Shown: positions 1 through 7,802 of the stretch, in pieces
Position numbering within the stretch: position 1 is the stretch's first letter
Layout of the letters: each line of letters starts with the position of its first letter
DNA from: Verrucomicrobiota bacterium
GTDB lineage: Bacteria; Verrucomicrobiota; Verrucomicrobiia; Opitutales; Seribacteraceae
Reading direction: 5' to 3'
Assembly: GCA_014382645.1 (NCBI GenBank)
Contig: JACNJI010000345.1
Span: forward strand, 1 to 10,549
Length of the DNA stretch: 10,549 bases
The notes under the pieces: generated by a model
Databases searched by the model: none
The model's input: only the letters and a program-made list of their open reading frames with translations
What the model was told of the DNA's origin: nothing
Made by a program: the position numbers and the translations under genes

Positions 1-515
1 TTTTCGTCTCCCGGAACCCATCGCCAAATACTTAGTTGTGAGGGGGAGTACTGTGATCTTTCACAATTCAAAGAACAATGGTCTCCTCAGCAAATAGGTT
101 TTGTTGACCTAGAACATGAAGGTGATTTTAGGAGGCCGGTTGTTCATCCGCACACCAACCGAGATAATCTGCTCCGCCATCAGAGCCCCCAAGGCGCTCG
201 GCGAATGAGTTCGGCGGAACCCGCCTCCAATGACATCGATAGGCATGGCAGTTAATATAAGACATCCTCTGGTCGGCAATGCGACCTCTTGGGATACGAC
301 TCCAGCTGCTCTCTGATCGGTATCGTGGTGCACCTTGTCGAGGCTGTGCCCGCTTCGAATGGACTGTTCTCGACTGGAACGAACCTGCGACCCAAGCTTA
401 CAATTCAATCGATGCCGCCTCACTCGACAACTGGACTATCCGCTGGCTCTAGGCCGAAACTCTAAGCAAACTGGCGGCGAATTGAGGTGTTACCTTCCTT
501 GTTACCGCAAGTGCT
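1..515. other. Gene-poor left edge with decayed coding remnants
   Basis: I see no intact gene here. The + strand holds a decayed GNAT acetyltransferase fragment, best preserved at 279-452 and annotated separately. From base 1 one + frame stays open to a TAA at 253-255 and another to a TAG at 95-97. Either could be the tail of a gene that begins outside the window, but I recognise neither product. The 63 bases between the GNAT stop and the end of the STN-like gene hold only a short direct repeat (GTTACC, a six-base pyrimidine spacer, GTTACC, around 493-510). I see no GC-rich hairpin followed by a T run for either converging unit, so the end of the - strand operon is not marked by a recognisable intrinsic terminator. 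Confidence 0.5.
279..452 (+). pseudogene. GNAT-family N-acetyltransferase remnant (C-terminal half, internal deletion)
   Basis: Reading + from 279 to the TAG at 450-452 gives a 57-codon frame whose second half is a good match to the C-terminus of diamine-acetyltransferase-like GNAT proteins: RFEWTVLDWNEPA followed by an aromatic/Asn segment and a DNWTI ending, where intact relatives have a DEWT-type ending. Upstream in the same frame, residues reading DRYRGA resemble the start of the acetyl-CoA-binding loop, normally YRGxGxG. Here it runs almost directly into RGCARFEW, so most of the glycine loop and the following helix (roughly 15-20 residues) is missing. A start-like stretch at 116-205 (ATG, then FIRTPT) may be the frame-shifted N-terminus, but that is much weaker. 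Without the CoA-binding loop the product cannot be a working acetyltransferase. The family match comes from remembered motifs, not a search. Confidence 0.6.
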
Positions 516-1016
516 TCAGGGACCACCCGATAGGCGGCGCTTCAAGCCTTCGCTCAGTTCATGAATTTCAGTTTCCAGAAGCGGTCCGCCGGACTGTTTC
601 TTTTTCTTGGGCGGAAGTTTTCGGACGACAACGGCATGTTCGCGCACCTCGTAGGTATAGCCTGTGAGTTCGGTTATGAATCCAAGCAAGACACCCAAAG
701 TAAGATTTCGAGTGTTAAGGGTAACTGTCGGCGGAGGATTCTCCCGGGTAAGCAAAACAATATTTACACCTGCAAGTCGTGGATTGTCGGCGGATTGAGG
801 GTCATGCTTACGGGCAGCCGCACTTAGAAAGGTGAGAACTTCAGGCAAGGGAGCTTCAACGAATTTCACCTCGGGGATGACGATTATTTTCAGCTTCTGA
901 ACAAGCTGATTGTGAGAACTGGGCTCAGACTTCCCGTGCAGGGCCGAAGCTCCGAAAGCAAAAGCCAAATAGATAAAGATCGAGGTTATCGACAAAGTTG
1001 ATTTTAAATAGCCCAT
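516..1016 (-). CDS. Small exported protein with STN-like (secretin/TonB short N-terminal) domain
   Basis: 166 residues. The N-terminus is a signal peptide: one Lys, then a hydrophobic stretch over residues 6-22, with likely cleavage after ASA near residue 25. Residues about 42-133 have the beta-alpha-beta pattern of STN-like domains: a strand (KIIVIPEVKF), a helix with LPEVLTFLSAAARK, the strand GVNIVLL, then VTLNTRNLTLGVLLGFITELTGYTYEV and a final strand AVVVRK. In secretins and TonB receptors this domain sits before the pore or barrel. Here nothing follows but a basic linker (PPKKKK) and a short polar tail, so it stands alone. Its ATG lies 47 bp after the stop of the HD gene and it is last in the - strand unit. 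No ribosome binding site is visible upstream. Its role is unknown; a periplasmic binding or assembly part is possible. The domain call is moderate because the family is very divergent. Confidence 0.7.
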   Translation of the reverse strand: MGYLKSTLSITSIFIYLAFAFGASALHGKSEPSSHNQLVQKLKIIVIPEVKFVEAPLPEVLTFLSAAARKHDPQSADNPRLAGVNIVLLTRENPPPTVTLNTRNLTLGVLLGFITELTGYTYEVREHAVVVRKLPPKKKKQSGGPLLETEIHELSEGLKRRLSGGP

Positions 1017-1063
1017 GATTGATGGGATAGTTTCAGGTTAGGAGAAAGTCAAACTAGGCAGTT

Positions 1064-1906
1064 TCATTCATCCTCAGCTTTAACAAGAAAATGCTCGCAC
1101 TGGAAAACATGGGAATGAAGACGGCTGACCCAAGTCTTGCCCTCCTGCGTCATCCGTAGCAAACGAACGGCATGTCCAAGATACTGATGAGCCACATCCC
1201 AAAAGAACTTCGCATAACCTCGTCGCAAATCTCCAGGGTTTTCGCAACCTAGTTTCCGGTTGGCTCCCAATTCCTCGAATTCGTAATAAAGGGCCGGTAT
1301 CTTGTGAAGGTATTCGGGATCGCCCAACTGGCCGATGAAATCAGCTGCACGAGCCAAACCCGGCAAATCGGTGCAGTTTTGGTAAACTGCTTTGTCGGGA
1401 ACCGGAAAACGCGTACGCTCAATGCACGCTGACACAAGCTCGAGATCCAAGAATGAATAAGAATTAAAACGTTCGTGCACAAAAATTTTACCGCGAGCAA
1501 CATGATGCGGCGTAAGTATGGCACAAGTGCCGGAATCAGGAAGTTCAAGCAGTTCGTCTTCTCCTACTTCAAAGTGATTTCCGTCGTCTCGCTCGCAGGC
1601 CCATTTGACGTAACCAATATCGTGGCAAAGTAAGGCCAAGAGGTAATTGAGGGCATCCTCCGCACTTACACGCCCTTCGAAGAGGTGCTTCCCTCGAATG
1701 ATTTCAAGACCCACCATCGTAACCATAATCGTATGATCGACATTGTGGTAGAGCATATCGCCGTTAGCGATATTCTCGAGAGAAAGCGAGGAGGCCATAC
1801 GAAGAAAATCGACGTATTCAGGATGGAGAGAGCCAAAGGTAGCCTCATACCCACTGGCAAGATGCTCAGTGAAAGGTTCGATCTTGAGTGTTTGAAGATT
1901 GAGCAT
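1064..1906 (-). CDS. HD-domain metal-dependent phosphohydrolase (putative phosphodiesterase)
   Basis: 280 residues from the ATG at 1904-1906, with no signal peptide, so probably cytosolic. The HD-superfamily metal ligands are visible: YHNVDHT (H54, H58), LLCHDIGY (the H95-D96 doublet), TPHHVARG (H134, H135), VHER (H144), and RAADFIGQLGDP (D189) as the likely closing aspartate. HD enzymes hydrolyse phosphomonoesters or cyclic nucleotides. The segment DMLYHNVDHTIMVTMVG followed by the HD doublet resembles proteins in cyanobacteria and PVC bacteria often annotated as PDEase-like, but the substrate cannot be told. The frame also extends to a TTG at 1955-1957 (17 more residues), with a weak GAG six bases before it, which would leave only 8 bp after the cytochrome stop. 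I prefer the ATG because LQTLKIEPF looks like the natural beginning of the domain. Either start puts the gene tightly behind the cytochrome gene, indicating co-transcription. Confidence 0.85.
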   Translation of the reverse strand: MLNLQTLKIEPFTEHLASGYEATFGSLHPEYVDFLRMASSLSLENIANGDMLYHNVDHTIMVTMVGLEIIRGKHLFEGRVSAEDALNYLLALLCHDIGYVKWACERDDGNHFEVGEDELLELPDSGTCAILTPHHVARGKIFVHERFNSYSFLDLELVSACIERTRFPVPDKAVYQNCTDLPGLARAADFIGQLGDPEYLHKIPALYYEFEELGANRKLGCENPGDLRRGYAKFFWDVAHQYLGHAVRLLRMTQEGKTWVSRLHSHVFQCEHFLVKAEDE

Positions 1907-1965
1907 GATTCTAAAGAACCGCTCAAAGCCAATATGCGCAAGCGGCAAAAAATCCAAAACAAACT

Positions 1966-2904
1966 CTAATTCGCCTTTAGGCTCGAAAGGAATTCGACTA
2001 AATCCACCAGTTCTTTTTCCGACATCGCGAGATGCAAACCCTCCGGCATGAGAGAGGCTTTCATCTTTTCCCGTTTCGCAACATCCGACTTTTTCACCTT
2101 TTGAGTGACGCCGCCAACCATGCGGATGGTAAGTTCTTTATCGCTTTCAGTCACGATACCGGCAAGTACTCCGCCCTGATTGGTGTGAACAATCCAACCT
2201 TCATAGTCGAAACTGACCCCTGCGTTTGGCTTGACGATGGCCAGATAAAGTTCGGTCTTTGGAAGCTTGCTCCCGATTTCAGATAAGCCGGGCCCAAAAT
2301 CGATGCCCACATCCCCGGCCTTGTGGCATGCAAAGCACAATTTTTGAAAGACAGCCTTTCCCGAAACGGGGTCACCTTTCCGTTTGGCCAGCAACGCAAT
2401 ATCTTCGGGTGTTGCCAGTAGTGCCGGGGCCGCAGCAGCAACGGTCGAGGCTGGCTTGTTTGTAGCTCTAAATTCCGCAAGCAGTTTCTTCGCTTCGGGA
2501 GTTTGAATGAAACCAACAAGCTTGGCGATGACATCCGCCTTATCCTTAGGCCCGGCAGCCAGTGCATTGACGATGCTCTGTTTCTTATCCAGACGAAAAA
2601 GCAGCTGCACCGCCTTGGCGGCATCCTCTGCGGAAGGATTCTTTTGGACGGACTGAATCAACGCTGAAGCCTCGGCCTTGACTGAAAATTGATCGACTAG
2701 TTCGAAGTAACCCTCTTTGCCGCGCAAAGAACGAGCGTAACGTTCTACGGCCCCCTTCCACTTTTCGTTTCCCGAAACGTCGAAACGCTCAAGGCGCGTG
2801 AGCGTCTCCACAATAAGACGATCCTTCGGCGAAGCCTCTTCCTCGGCAAAGGAAATGTTTACAAAAAGGGCAAACAGTAAGTTCGCGAGGATGTTTTTCA
2901 TCAT
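1966..2904 (-). CDS. Exported PVC-type c-type cytochrome (detached haem domain of the neighbouring dehydrogenase)
   Basis: 312 residues. A signal peptide covers residues 1-20 (hydrophobic NLLFALFVNISFA, cleavage before EEEA). Residues about 30-150 are helical and resemble the segment that follows the HEAT repeats in larger PVC proteins. Residues about 177-312 are the PVC-type haem-binding domain: GKAVFQKLCFACH (C190, C193, H194 as the CxxCH site), then DFGPGLSEIGSKL, a KPNAGVSFDYEGW stretch, SLMPEGL (M286, likely distal haem ligand) and the terminal ELVDLVEFLSSLK helix. Its role would be to take electrons from the propeller dehydrogenase encoded just upstream, in the periplasm or at the outer face of the membrane. 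The gene starts 80 bp after the dehydrogenase stop in a different frame. Two ATGs sit back to back (2904 and 2901), neither with a ribosome binding site. Related proteins usually have this domain fused to the dehydrogenase. Confidence 0.9.
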   Translation of the reverse strand: MMKNILANLLFALFVNISFAEEEASPKDRLIVETLTRLERFDVSGNEKWKGAVERYARSLRGKEGYFELVDQFSVKAEASALIQSVQKNPSAEDAAKAVQLLFRLDKKQSIVNALAAGPKDKADVIAKLVGFIQTPEAKKLLAEFRATNKPASTVAAAAPALLATPEDIALLAKRKGDPVSGKAVFQKLCFACHKAGDVGIDFGPGLSEIGSKLPKTELYLAIVKPNAGVSFDYEGWIVHTNQGGVLAGIVTESDKELTIRMVGGVTQKVKKSDVAKREKMKASLMPEGLHLAMSEKELVDLVEFLSSLKAN

Positions 2905-2984
2905 CGAAGGAATGAATTCACCTTAAATAAAATGCACCGCCATGCTAGCGGGCCATTGTCGCAAACAGCTGTTCCAAAAGAATC

Positions 2985-5900
2985 TTAGATGTCCAACAGT
3001 GCTTCCAACGCCTTGTCCTTTTCAGGACCTGAATGGAAATCCAACGCGCGAACGTAGCGTGGATGGCTTTCGGCAGGAGTCTTCTCGTCTTTGAGAATCT
3101 TTGCCAAGTAACTTGGGGCGGCTTTTGAGCGCACTCGCCATATGATGTCCCGACCGGGAGAGGTGTTCCACTTGTCGCCCACCTTGGCGAGCCATGCGGC
3201 GAAACAGGCGTCCGCATTCAAGTCGGAGGAAAGGCCGAGTGCTTCGAGATACCAACGATCTTCGCCATCATGACGGCTCGCAAGCTCAGCCCAAAGCTTG
3301 GCTGCTTGATCCGTTTTTGTGTGGCGCAGCGCAATGGCGCACTCGCGACGGACTTGAGCGGACTTGTCGCCAACTAAATTCTCGACCACCTTGAGTGCGT
3401 CCACGTCACTTAACTGTCGAGCCAGTCGGAGTCCCACGATGCGTATATCCGAATCGCTGTCCTTGATAGCAAGGTCGACGTAATGCTGACCACGCCCCTT
3501 GGTCTTGCCAAGAAGCCAAAGTGCTCGAGCACGATAACGTGGATTGGAATCGGCAAAAAGCTTCTGAAGAGAGTTCTCGGCTTTTATGCCCTGTTTATGC
3601 AGGGCGTGCCAAGCGAGATAGCGCGTAGCCTCGTTTGGGCTCTTGAGAGCGGCAATGGCGCCATCGACACTCGCAACATCGACTTTCGACGCTTGGTACT
3701 TGTGGCCTTCGGGAGCCACAAGAAAAAGGCGTCCGCGATCCAGATCTTGCATGTTGTGCCCTCCGACCCCGGGGTCATACCAATCGGCGGCAATCAAGGA
3801 ACCATCGGGTGCGGTAACCACGTCAGATGGTCGGAACCATTTGTCGCGTTGAGCACCATTGAGGACGTCAACGACTTCTGCGGAGTAACCGGCTCCGTTC
3901 TTGGTCGCAGGGTATGCTCGCACAACGCTGGGCCCGGCATCACAATGGATGACTTGACCTTGAAAGACTTTGGGCAAGAGCAACCCCTCGTATACGATAA
4001 TTCCAGTAGGTGAACCTGCACCTGTTTGGAGTAAGTTGGGCATGACACCAGGATCGTTCAAGTGCCAGTGTCGCAGAGGAACCTCCTTTTCGATGTTGGT
4101 ACGCTTATCGCGCCAACCTTTACCGGTAAATTCCCCGCGATAACCGTAGTTGCCAAACTCCATCACATAGTTGATGCGAACACCGCGGTTGCCGTCGTCA
4201 TCGTTGTCGGACTGCCAGACGGAACCAAAGCTATCCACCGCAACTTCCCAGTTGTTGCGGAAGTTCCAGCCGAGAGTCTCGAAATCCGAACCATCTTCGT
4301 TACAACGGAAAACCATGCCCTCCTGATAGGGTTTCCGACGGTCGTTCACCTCGTTGCCGGCTTTGTCGACGATAGGTTTGCCATCCTTATCCTTGATCTG
4401 CCGTCCAGCGTTGCCGAAGTTAAAGTAAAACTTACCGTCAGGACCAAAGTGAATGGCGTGTATGCCATGATCGTGCTGGGAGCCGGATATGCCGGTAAAA
4501 AGATTGGCCTTGGAATCGGGCTTGTCGTCCCCGTTCTTGTCGGTGAATACGATCACGCGGTCTCCCACCGTTACCACTACCTTGTCCCCGAAAACACTAA
4601 CGCCATGGGCAGAATCGATGTCACGGCCTTGATAAAAAGTCTTTACCTTGTCCGCCTTGTTGTCGCCGTCCGTGTCCTCCAGGATAAGGATACGGTCACC
4701 CTCGGCTCGCTTGTTCTTATGCCTACGATAGTTAGTCACTTCGCAGACCCAAATGCGACCACGATGATCGATGTCGATGGCGGAGGGACTCAAGATCATG
4801 GGTTCGCTCGCGAAAAGGGTAGCTTTAACTTCTTCATGAACATAGAGATTTTCAACCGCATGGGCAGGATCACCTTGATCGCCGACACGACCACCGGAAC
4901 CTTTGGGGCCGGATACTGAAGCACCGGCAAAAGTGGGCTTTTGGGCAAATACTTGAAACTGCACGCTAGCTTGATTCCCGCAGGCCCCTTGATTGACACC
5001 GCCATCGTCCAAAGCTCCCTTGGCCAGAAATCGAGTAAACTGGTGGTTTATCGGCAATTTGTAACTAATTAACGAATCGGCATGGGTTCCTATGCCCTCT
5101 ACCAATTTGCCGTCGACTTTCATGTCTTCGCCATTAGCGTTTTGGTTAAGCTTCACACTACCAAAACCTGCGGAAGAAGAATTCCATTTCATGGAGGTAA
5201 GTTTAGTTTCCTTACCACTCGAATCCACCAGTCTCGGGTTCACCCAATCCGCCCAGTCACAAGCAAAACCGTTGTCGGCGTCACTTACGAATAAGTGCAA
5301 CTCCTTGGCACCCTTCAGGTCTACGGAAATATCAACTGCATGACCTAAGGTATTCTTCGTCACCGCCTTGCTAGTGAAAAGAGGTTTTACTTTCCCCGTC
5401 CCAGGAGAAGCCTTTTTAGGCGACAAGGAGGCGCCCTTGGGGGCTTTCCCGTTGAATTCTTTAAGCTTTTCCGAGATTTGGCCGGGAGCCCAACCGCGCG
5501 GGGAGTAGTCTTGATTAGACTGAAGATCGCCGACACTTACTTCACCGGCTGAAACACCACTTTTGGCGATATCGACTTTGGCAATCCAAGCGATGGCATT
5601 AAGGGTGAGGCGACGGAAGTCATCTGAGCCCCAATTGACGTGATTGTGTCCCCCTGTAAAGCCGAAGCCACGCCCATCGCTATAGTCCTTGCCGCGCTGA
5701 TAGGCCCACGCAACATGCTGGGCTTCCTTGCGCTTAAGAACGGCCTCTCGCACATGCGGGTTGCCGCTGTGGGCACCGTCCCCACGCTTGAGCGTGTCGG
5801 CACTGGGCATGGCCGAAAGAATCGGCGTAACACCTTTCATGTTTTCGCGAAATCGCATGTGGTAGTACCACTCGTCATTGATGGCGAAAGGCTTGACTCC

Positions 5901-6383
5901 GGAACTGATCGGGTGGTTGGGAAACAACTTGAAGTCGGCCGTCCAGTGGGGGTTTACGGACCAGTGTGCCTCGAAGTAGCCTCCGATCCACTTTAGGAAG
6001 TGCTCGCCAGGAGGGCCTTTAGGCACCTCCACTCCATAGTGAAGGCAAGCCAACCCAACTCCTCGCTTCATTATCTTGTCAAACTCTTTCAAGTGGCTGT
6101 TCAACAAATGCCTCCCGCCACCATCGCAGTAGACAACCACTGCAGCGGCATCGTCAAATACACTAGGGTCTTTGGGATAACCGTTGTCTGTCACCACAAC
6201 CGACTTGAGGCCAATCTTGGCGGCGTCCAAATGCTTGGCAAGCAGCTTGCTCCCGGCAATATGTTCGTGTGAAAAGTAACCATGACTCTTGGCCCCGGCC
6301 ACGAATACGACCTTTTTGTCTTTGGCAAACGCTCCGAAAGCCATGCTTAGGGCGACCGAAATCAATATTGTTTTCTTTATCAT
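2985..6383 (-). CDS. Exported multidomain ThuA / NPCBM / PVC-type dehydrogenase beta-propeller / HEAT protein
   Basis: 1132 residues. Signal peptide 1-20 (cleavage after AFA). Residues about 24-268 are ThuA-like, a class-I glutamine-amidotransferase-type fold, with KVVFVAGAKSHG at the start, LACLHYGVEV, GGYFEAHW, INDEWYYHMRF and FGFTGGHNHVNW. A linker follows, then about 333-480 is NPCBM-like: GIGTHADSLISYKLP and FLAKGALDDGGVNQG are characteristic of this putative carbohydrate-binding module. Residues about 510-890 are the PVC membrane-bound-dehydrogenase propeller (SAIDIDHRGRIWVCEVTNYR, DTDGDNKAD and DKNGDDKPD Ca-binding-like loops, QHDHGIHAIHFGPDGKFYF, SVWQSDNDDDGNRGVRINYV, DWYDPGVGGH). Residues about 905-1130 are HEAT-like repeats. 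It ends there, without the cytochrome domain often found at this point. The likely role is periplasmic recognition and oxidation of a sugar. First gene of the - strand unit, divergent from the Gfo/Idh gene. The substrate is unknown. Confidence 0.92.
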   Translation of the reverse strand: MIKKTILISVALSMAFGAFAKDKKVVFVAGAKSHGYFSHEHIAGSKLLAKHLDAAKIGLKSVVVTDNGYPKDPSVFDDAAAVVVYCDGGGRHLLNSHLKEFDKIMKRGVGLACLHYGVEVPKGPPGEHFLKWIGGYFEAHWSVNPHWTADFKLFPNHPISSGVKPFAINDEWYYHMRFRENMKGVTPILSAMPSADTLKRGDGAHSGNPHVREAVLKRKEAQHVAWAYQRGKDYSDGRGFGFTGGHNHVNWGSDDFRRLTLNAIAWIAKVDIAKSGVSAGEVSVGDLQSNQDYSPRGWAPGQISEKLKEFNGKAPKGASLSPKKASPGTGKVKPLFTSKAVTKNTLGHAVDISVDLKGAKELHLFVSDADNGFACDWADWVNPRLVDSSGKETKLTSMKWNSSSAGFGSVKLNQNANGEDMKVDGKLVEGIGTHADSLISYKLPINHQFTRFLAKGALDDGGVNQGACGNQASVQFQVFAQKPTFAGASVSGPKGSGGRVGDQGDPAHAVENLYVHEEVKATLFASEPMILSPSAIDIDHRGRIWVCEVTNYRRHKNKRAEGDRILILEDTDGDNKADKVKTFYQGRDIDSAHGVSVFGDKVVVTVGDRVIVFTDKNGDDKPDSKANLFTGISGSQHDHGIHAIHFGPDGKFYFNFGNAGRQIKDKDGKPIVDKAGNEVNDRRKPYQEGMVFRCNEDGSDFETLGWNFRNNWEVAVDSFGSVWQSDNDDDGNRGVRINYVMEFGNYGYRGEFTGKGWRDKRTNIEKEVPLRHWHLNDPGVMPNLLQTGAGSPTGIIVYEGLLLPKVFQGQVIHCDAGPSVVRAYPATKNGAGYSAEVVDVLNGAQRDKWFRPSDVVTAPDGSLIAADWYDPGVGGHNMQDLDRGRLFLVAPEGHKYQASKVDVASVDGAIAALKSPNEATRYLAWHALHKQGIKAENSLQKLFADSNPRYRARALWLLGKTKGRGQHYVDLAIKDSDSDIRIVGLRLARQLSDVDALKVVENLVGDKSAQVRRECAIALRHTKTDQAAKLWAELASRHDGEDRWYLEALGLSSDLNADACFAAWLAKVGDKWNTSPGRDIIWRVRSKAAPSYLAKILKDEKTPAESHPRYVRALDFHSGPEKDKALEALLDI

Positions 6384-6633
6384 AAGTATACCGATAGGTT
6401 GTGTAGGGAAGAAAGTTTGGAATAAGGATTTCCCTCAAGGATGGGAAAGGAATCAAAACTAGGTAGGACTAGCAAACCATTGCAAACGAAAACTCTACTT
6501 TGGGGTAATTCTGTCTTTGGATTGCGCTGTCACATCCTGCTCCTTACCTTATGTGATTCCTATCCACAAAAACTTTGAAAGAACTATTCATCGACATCAT
6601 GATTAACATGTGGATCGCGGGCCGCAGGCAATA
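6384..6633. promoter_or_regulatory. Divergent intergenic control region with a candidate inverted repeat
   Basis: These 250 bp separate the start of the - strand ThuA gene from the + strand Gfo/Idh gene, so promoters for both units should lie here. No strong -35/-10 pair is recognisable on either strand. The clearest structure is an imperfect palindrome at 6427-6454: TTTCCC at 6429-6434 and GGGAAA at 6443-6448 with an 8-base centre, plus outer GATT/AATC arms. That size and symmetry would suit a dimeric regulator, but there is no regulator gene in the window to pair with it. The region is more AT-rich than the flanking genes. That a control region exists is well supported by the gene orientation; the operator is only a candidate. 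Confidence 0.5.
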
Positions 6634-7710
6634 ATGAGCAAGATCTGGAAAGTAGCGGGGATAAACTTCGACCACATGCACATGGGAGACCTCTTACGGA
6701 TGGTCCAAGAGCATCCCAGCGCTGAAATCGTGGGCATTTGCGACGAGCAAGAGTCCAGAATGCAAGCCAGCGCCAACAATTTTGGCATTCCAACGGAACA
6801 TGTCTTTACTGACTACAGAGCTTGTCTCGAAAAAACCCAGCCTGATTTTGTCATCCTCTGTCCCGCCACCGCCGAACACGGAGACTGGACGGAGAAGGTG
6901 GCGCCCTACGGCGTGAACGTGTTGGTCGAGAAACCTTTTGCCGCCTCTCTCGCGGAAGCCGATCGCATGATCGCGGCATTAGAAGCAACGGGCAGGAAAC
7001 TCGCCATTAACTGGCCCATGAGATGGCATCCCTCTCACGTCACGGCTCATCGCATGCTCAACGAAGGCCTCATAGGGAAATTGACCGAGGTGCATTACTA
7101 CGATGGCAACCGTGGACCTCTGTACCACCTGGCGGACAAGGTGGAAGTAAATCCAACGCAGAAAGAAAAAGCCAATAGCTGGTTTTATAAAAAGGATCGC
7201 GGAGGAGGCTCGCTCCTTGATTACTTGGGCTACGGCGTGACCCTCGGCACTTGGTATCACGGCGACAACAAGCCCTTGGAGGTAACCACCGTGACCGATC
7301 TGCCCAACGGACTCGAGGTGGACGAGCACAGCATGACTATCGTTCGTTACGACGTGGGTCTCTCCAAATACGAAACCCGATGGGGAACCTTCACCGACCC
7401 ATGGATTCATCAACCTCAACCCAAGTGCGGCTTTGTCTTGAAAGGAACCAAAGGCACCATTTCCAGTTACGACAAGGAATCCACAATCCGCGTTCAAACC
7501 GAGAATTGTCCGGAAGGGCAAGACCTACCGGCCGACGACCTGTCGAAAACCTTTGAGAATCCAATCCAATACTTCATCCACTGCCTAGCTAACGATGCTC
7601 CCGTTGAAGGCCCACTAAACCCTGCAATTTGCCGAATCGGCCAACGCCTCGTCGATGCAGCGCTACGATCCGCCGAGGAAAAACGCACCATCATCTTGCC
7701 TGGCAAGTGA
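6634..7710 (+). CDS. Cytosolic Gfo/Idh/MocA-family NAD(P)-dependent oxidoreductase
   Basis: 358 residues from the ATG at 6634. A GTG at 6610 would add eight residues, but MSKIWKVAGI is a normal start and AGG at 6626-6628 lies five bases ahead of the ATG. There is no signal peptide. The N-terminal Rossmann half has AEIVGICDE (acidic end of beta-2, residues 30-38), PDFVILCPATAEHGDW and the family hallmark VEKPFA (E99, K100, P101), whose Lys is the usual catalytic residue. The C-terminal half has RGGGSLLDYLGYG (189-201), matching the family GGGxxxDxGxH region with Tyr in place of the usual His. The dinucleotide loop reads GINFDHMHMG rather than a canonical GxGxxG. Family members oxidise, reduce or epimerise sugars, inositols and related polyols. 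The gene is followed 92 bp later by a sugar/nucleoside-type MFS carrier, which suggests it acts on the imported compound. The substrate is unknown. Confidence 0.9.
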   Translation: MSKIWKVAGINFDHMHMGDLLRMVQEHPSAEIVGICDEQESRMQASANNFGIPTEHVFTDYRACLEKTQPDFVILCPATAEHGDWTEKVAPYGVNVLVEKPFAASLAEADRMIAALEATGRKLAINWPMRWHPSHVTAHRMLNEGLIGKLTEVHYYDGNRGPLYHLADKVEVNPTQKEKANSWFYKKDRGGGSLLDYLGYGVTLGTWYHGDNKPLEVTTVTDLPNGLEVDEHSMTIVRYDVGLSKYETRWGTFTDPWIHQPQPKCGFVLKGTKGTISSYDKESTIRVQTENCPEGQDLPADDLSKTFENPIQYFIHCLANDAPVEGPLNPAICRIGQRLVDAALRSAEEKRTIILPGK

Positions 7711-7802
7711 ACCCCAGTGGCGTGCAAAGGCTCGACATAGTGACTGAATAACTGCAACAATCTCTCTATAGAAAAATCCGTCTAGCTAACCCTCCTCCTC
7801 CC

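Noticed and set aside
1..255. 84-codon + frame open from the window edge
   Set aside because: It could be the tail of a gene starting outside, but the residues match nothing I know, a second frame is also open for 31 codons, and 84 open codons can occur by chance.
109..423. - strand open frame of 104 codons
   Set aside because: It has no recognisable domain and overlaps the GNAT remnant read on the opposite strand, which explains the region better.
490..510. Possible terminator after the STN-like gene
   Set aside because: The repeated GTTACC is a direct repeat, not an inverted one, so it cannot form a hairpin, and no T run follows on the - strand.
335..667. + strand open frame of 110 codons
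   Set aside because: It reads the GNAT remnant in the wrong frame and then runs antisense into the STN-like gene; its composition (many Arg, Cys, Ser) looks non-coding.
4062..4919. Long + strand open frame of 285 codons
   Set aside because: It lies entirely antisense to the propeller part of the ThuA protein, whose domains are clearly recognisable; the frame is a by-product of its codon use and shows no domain.
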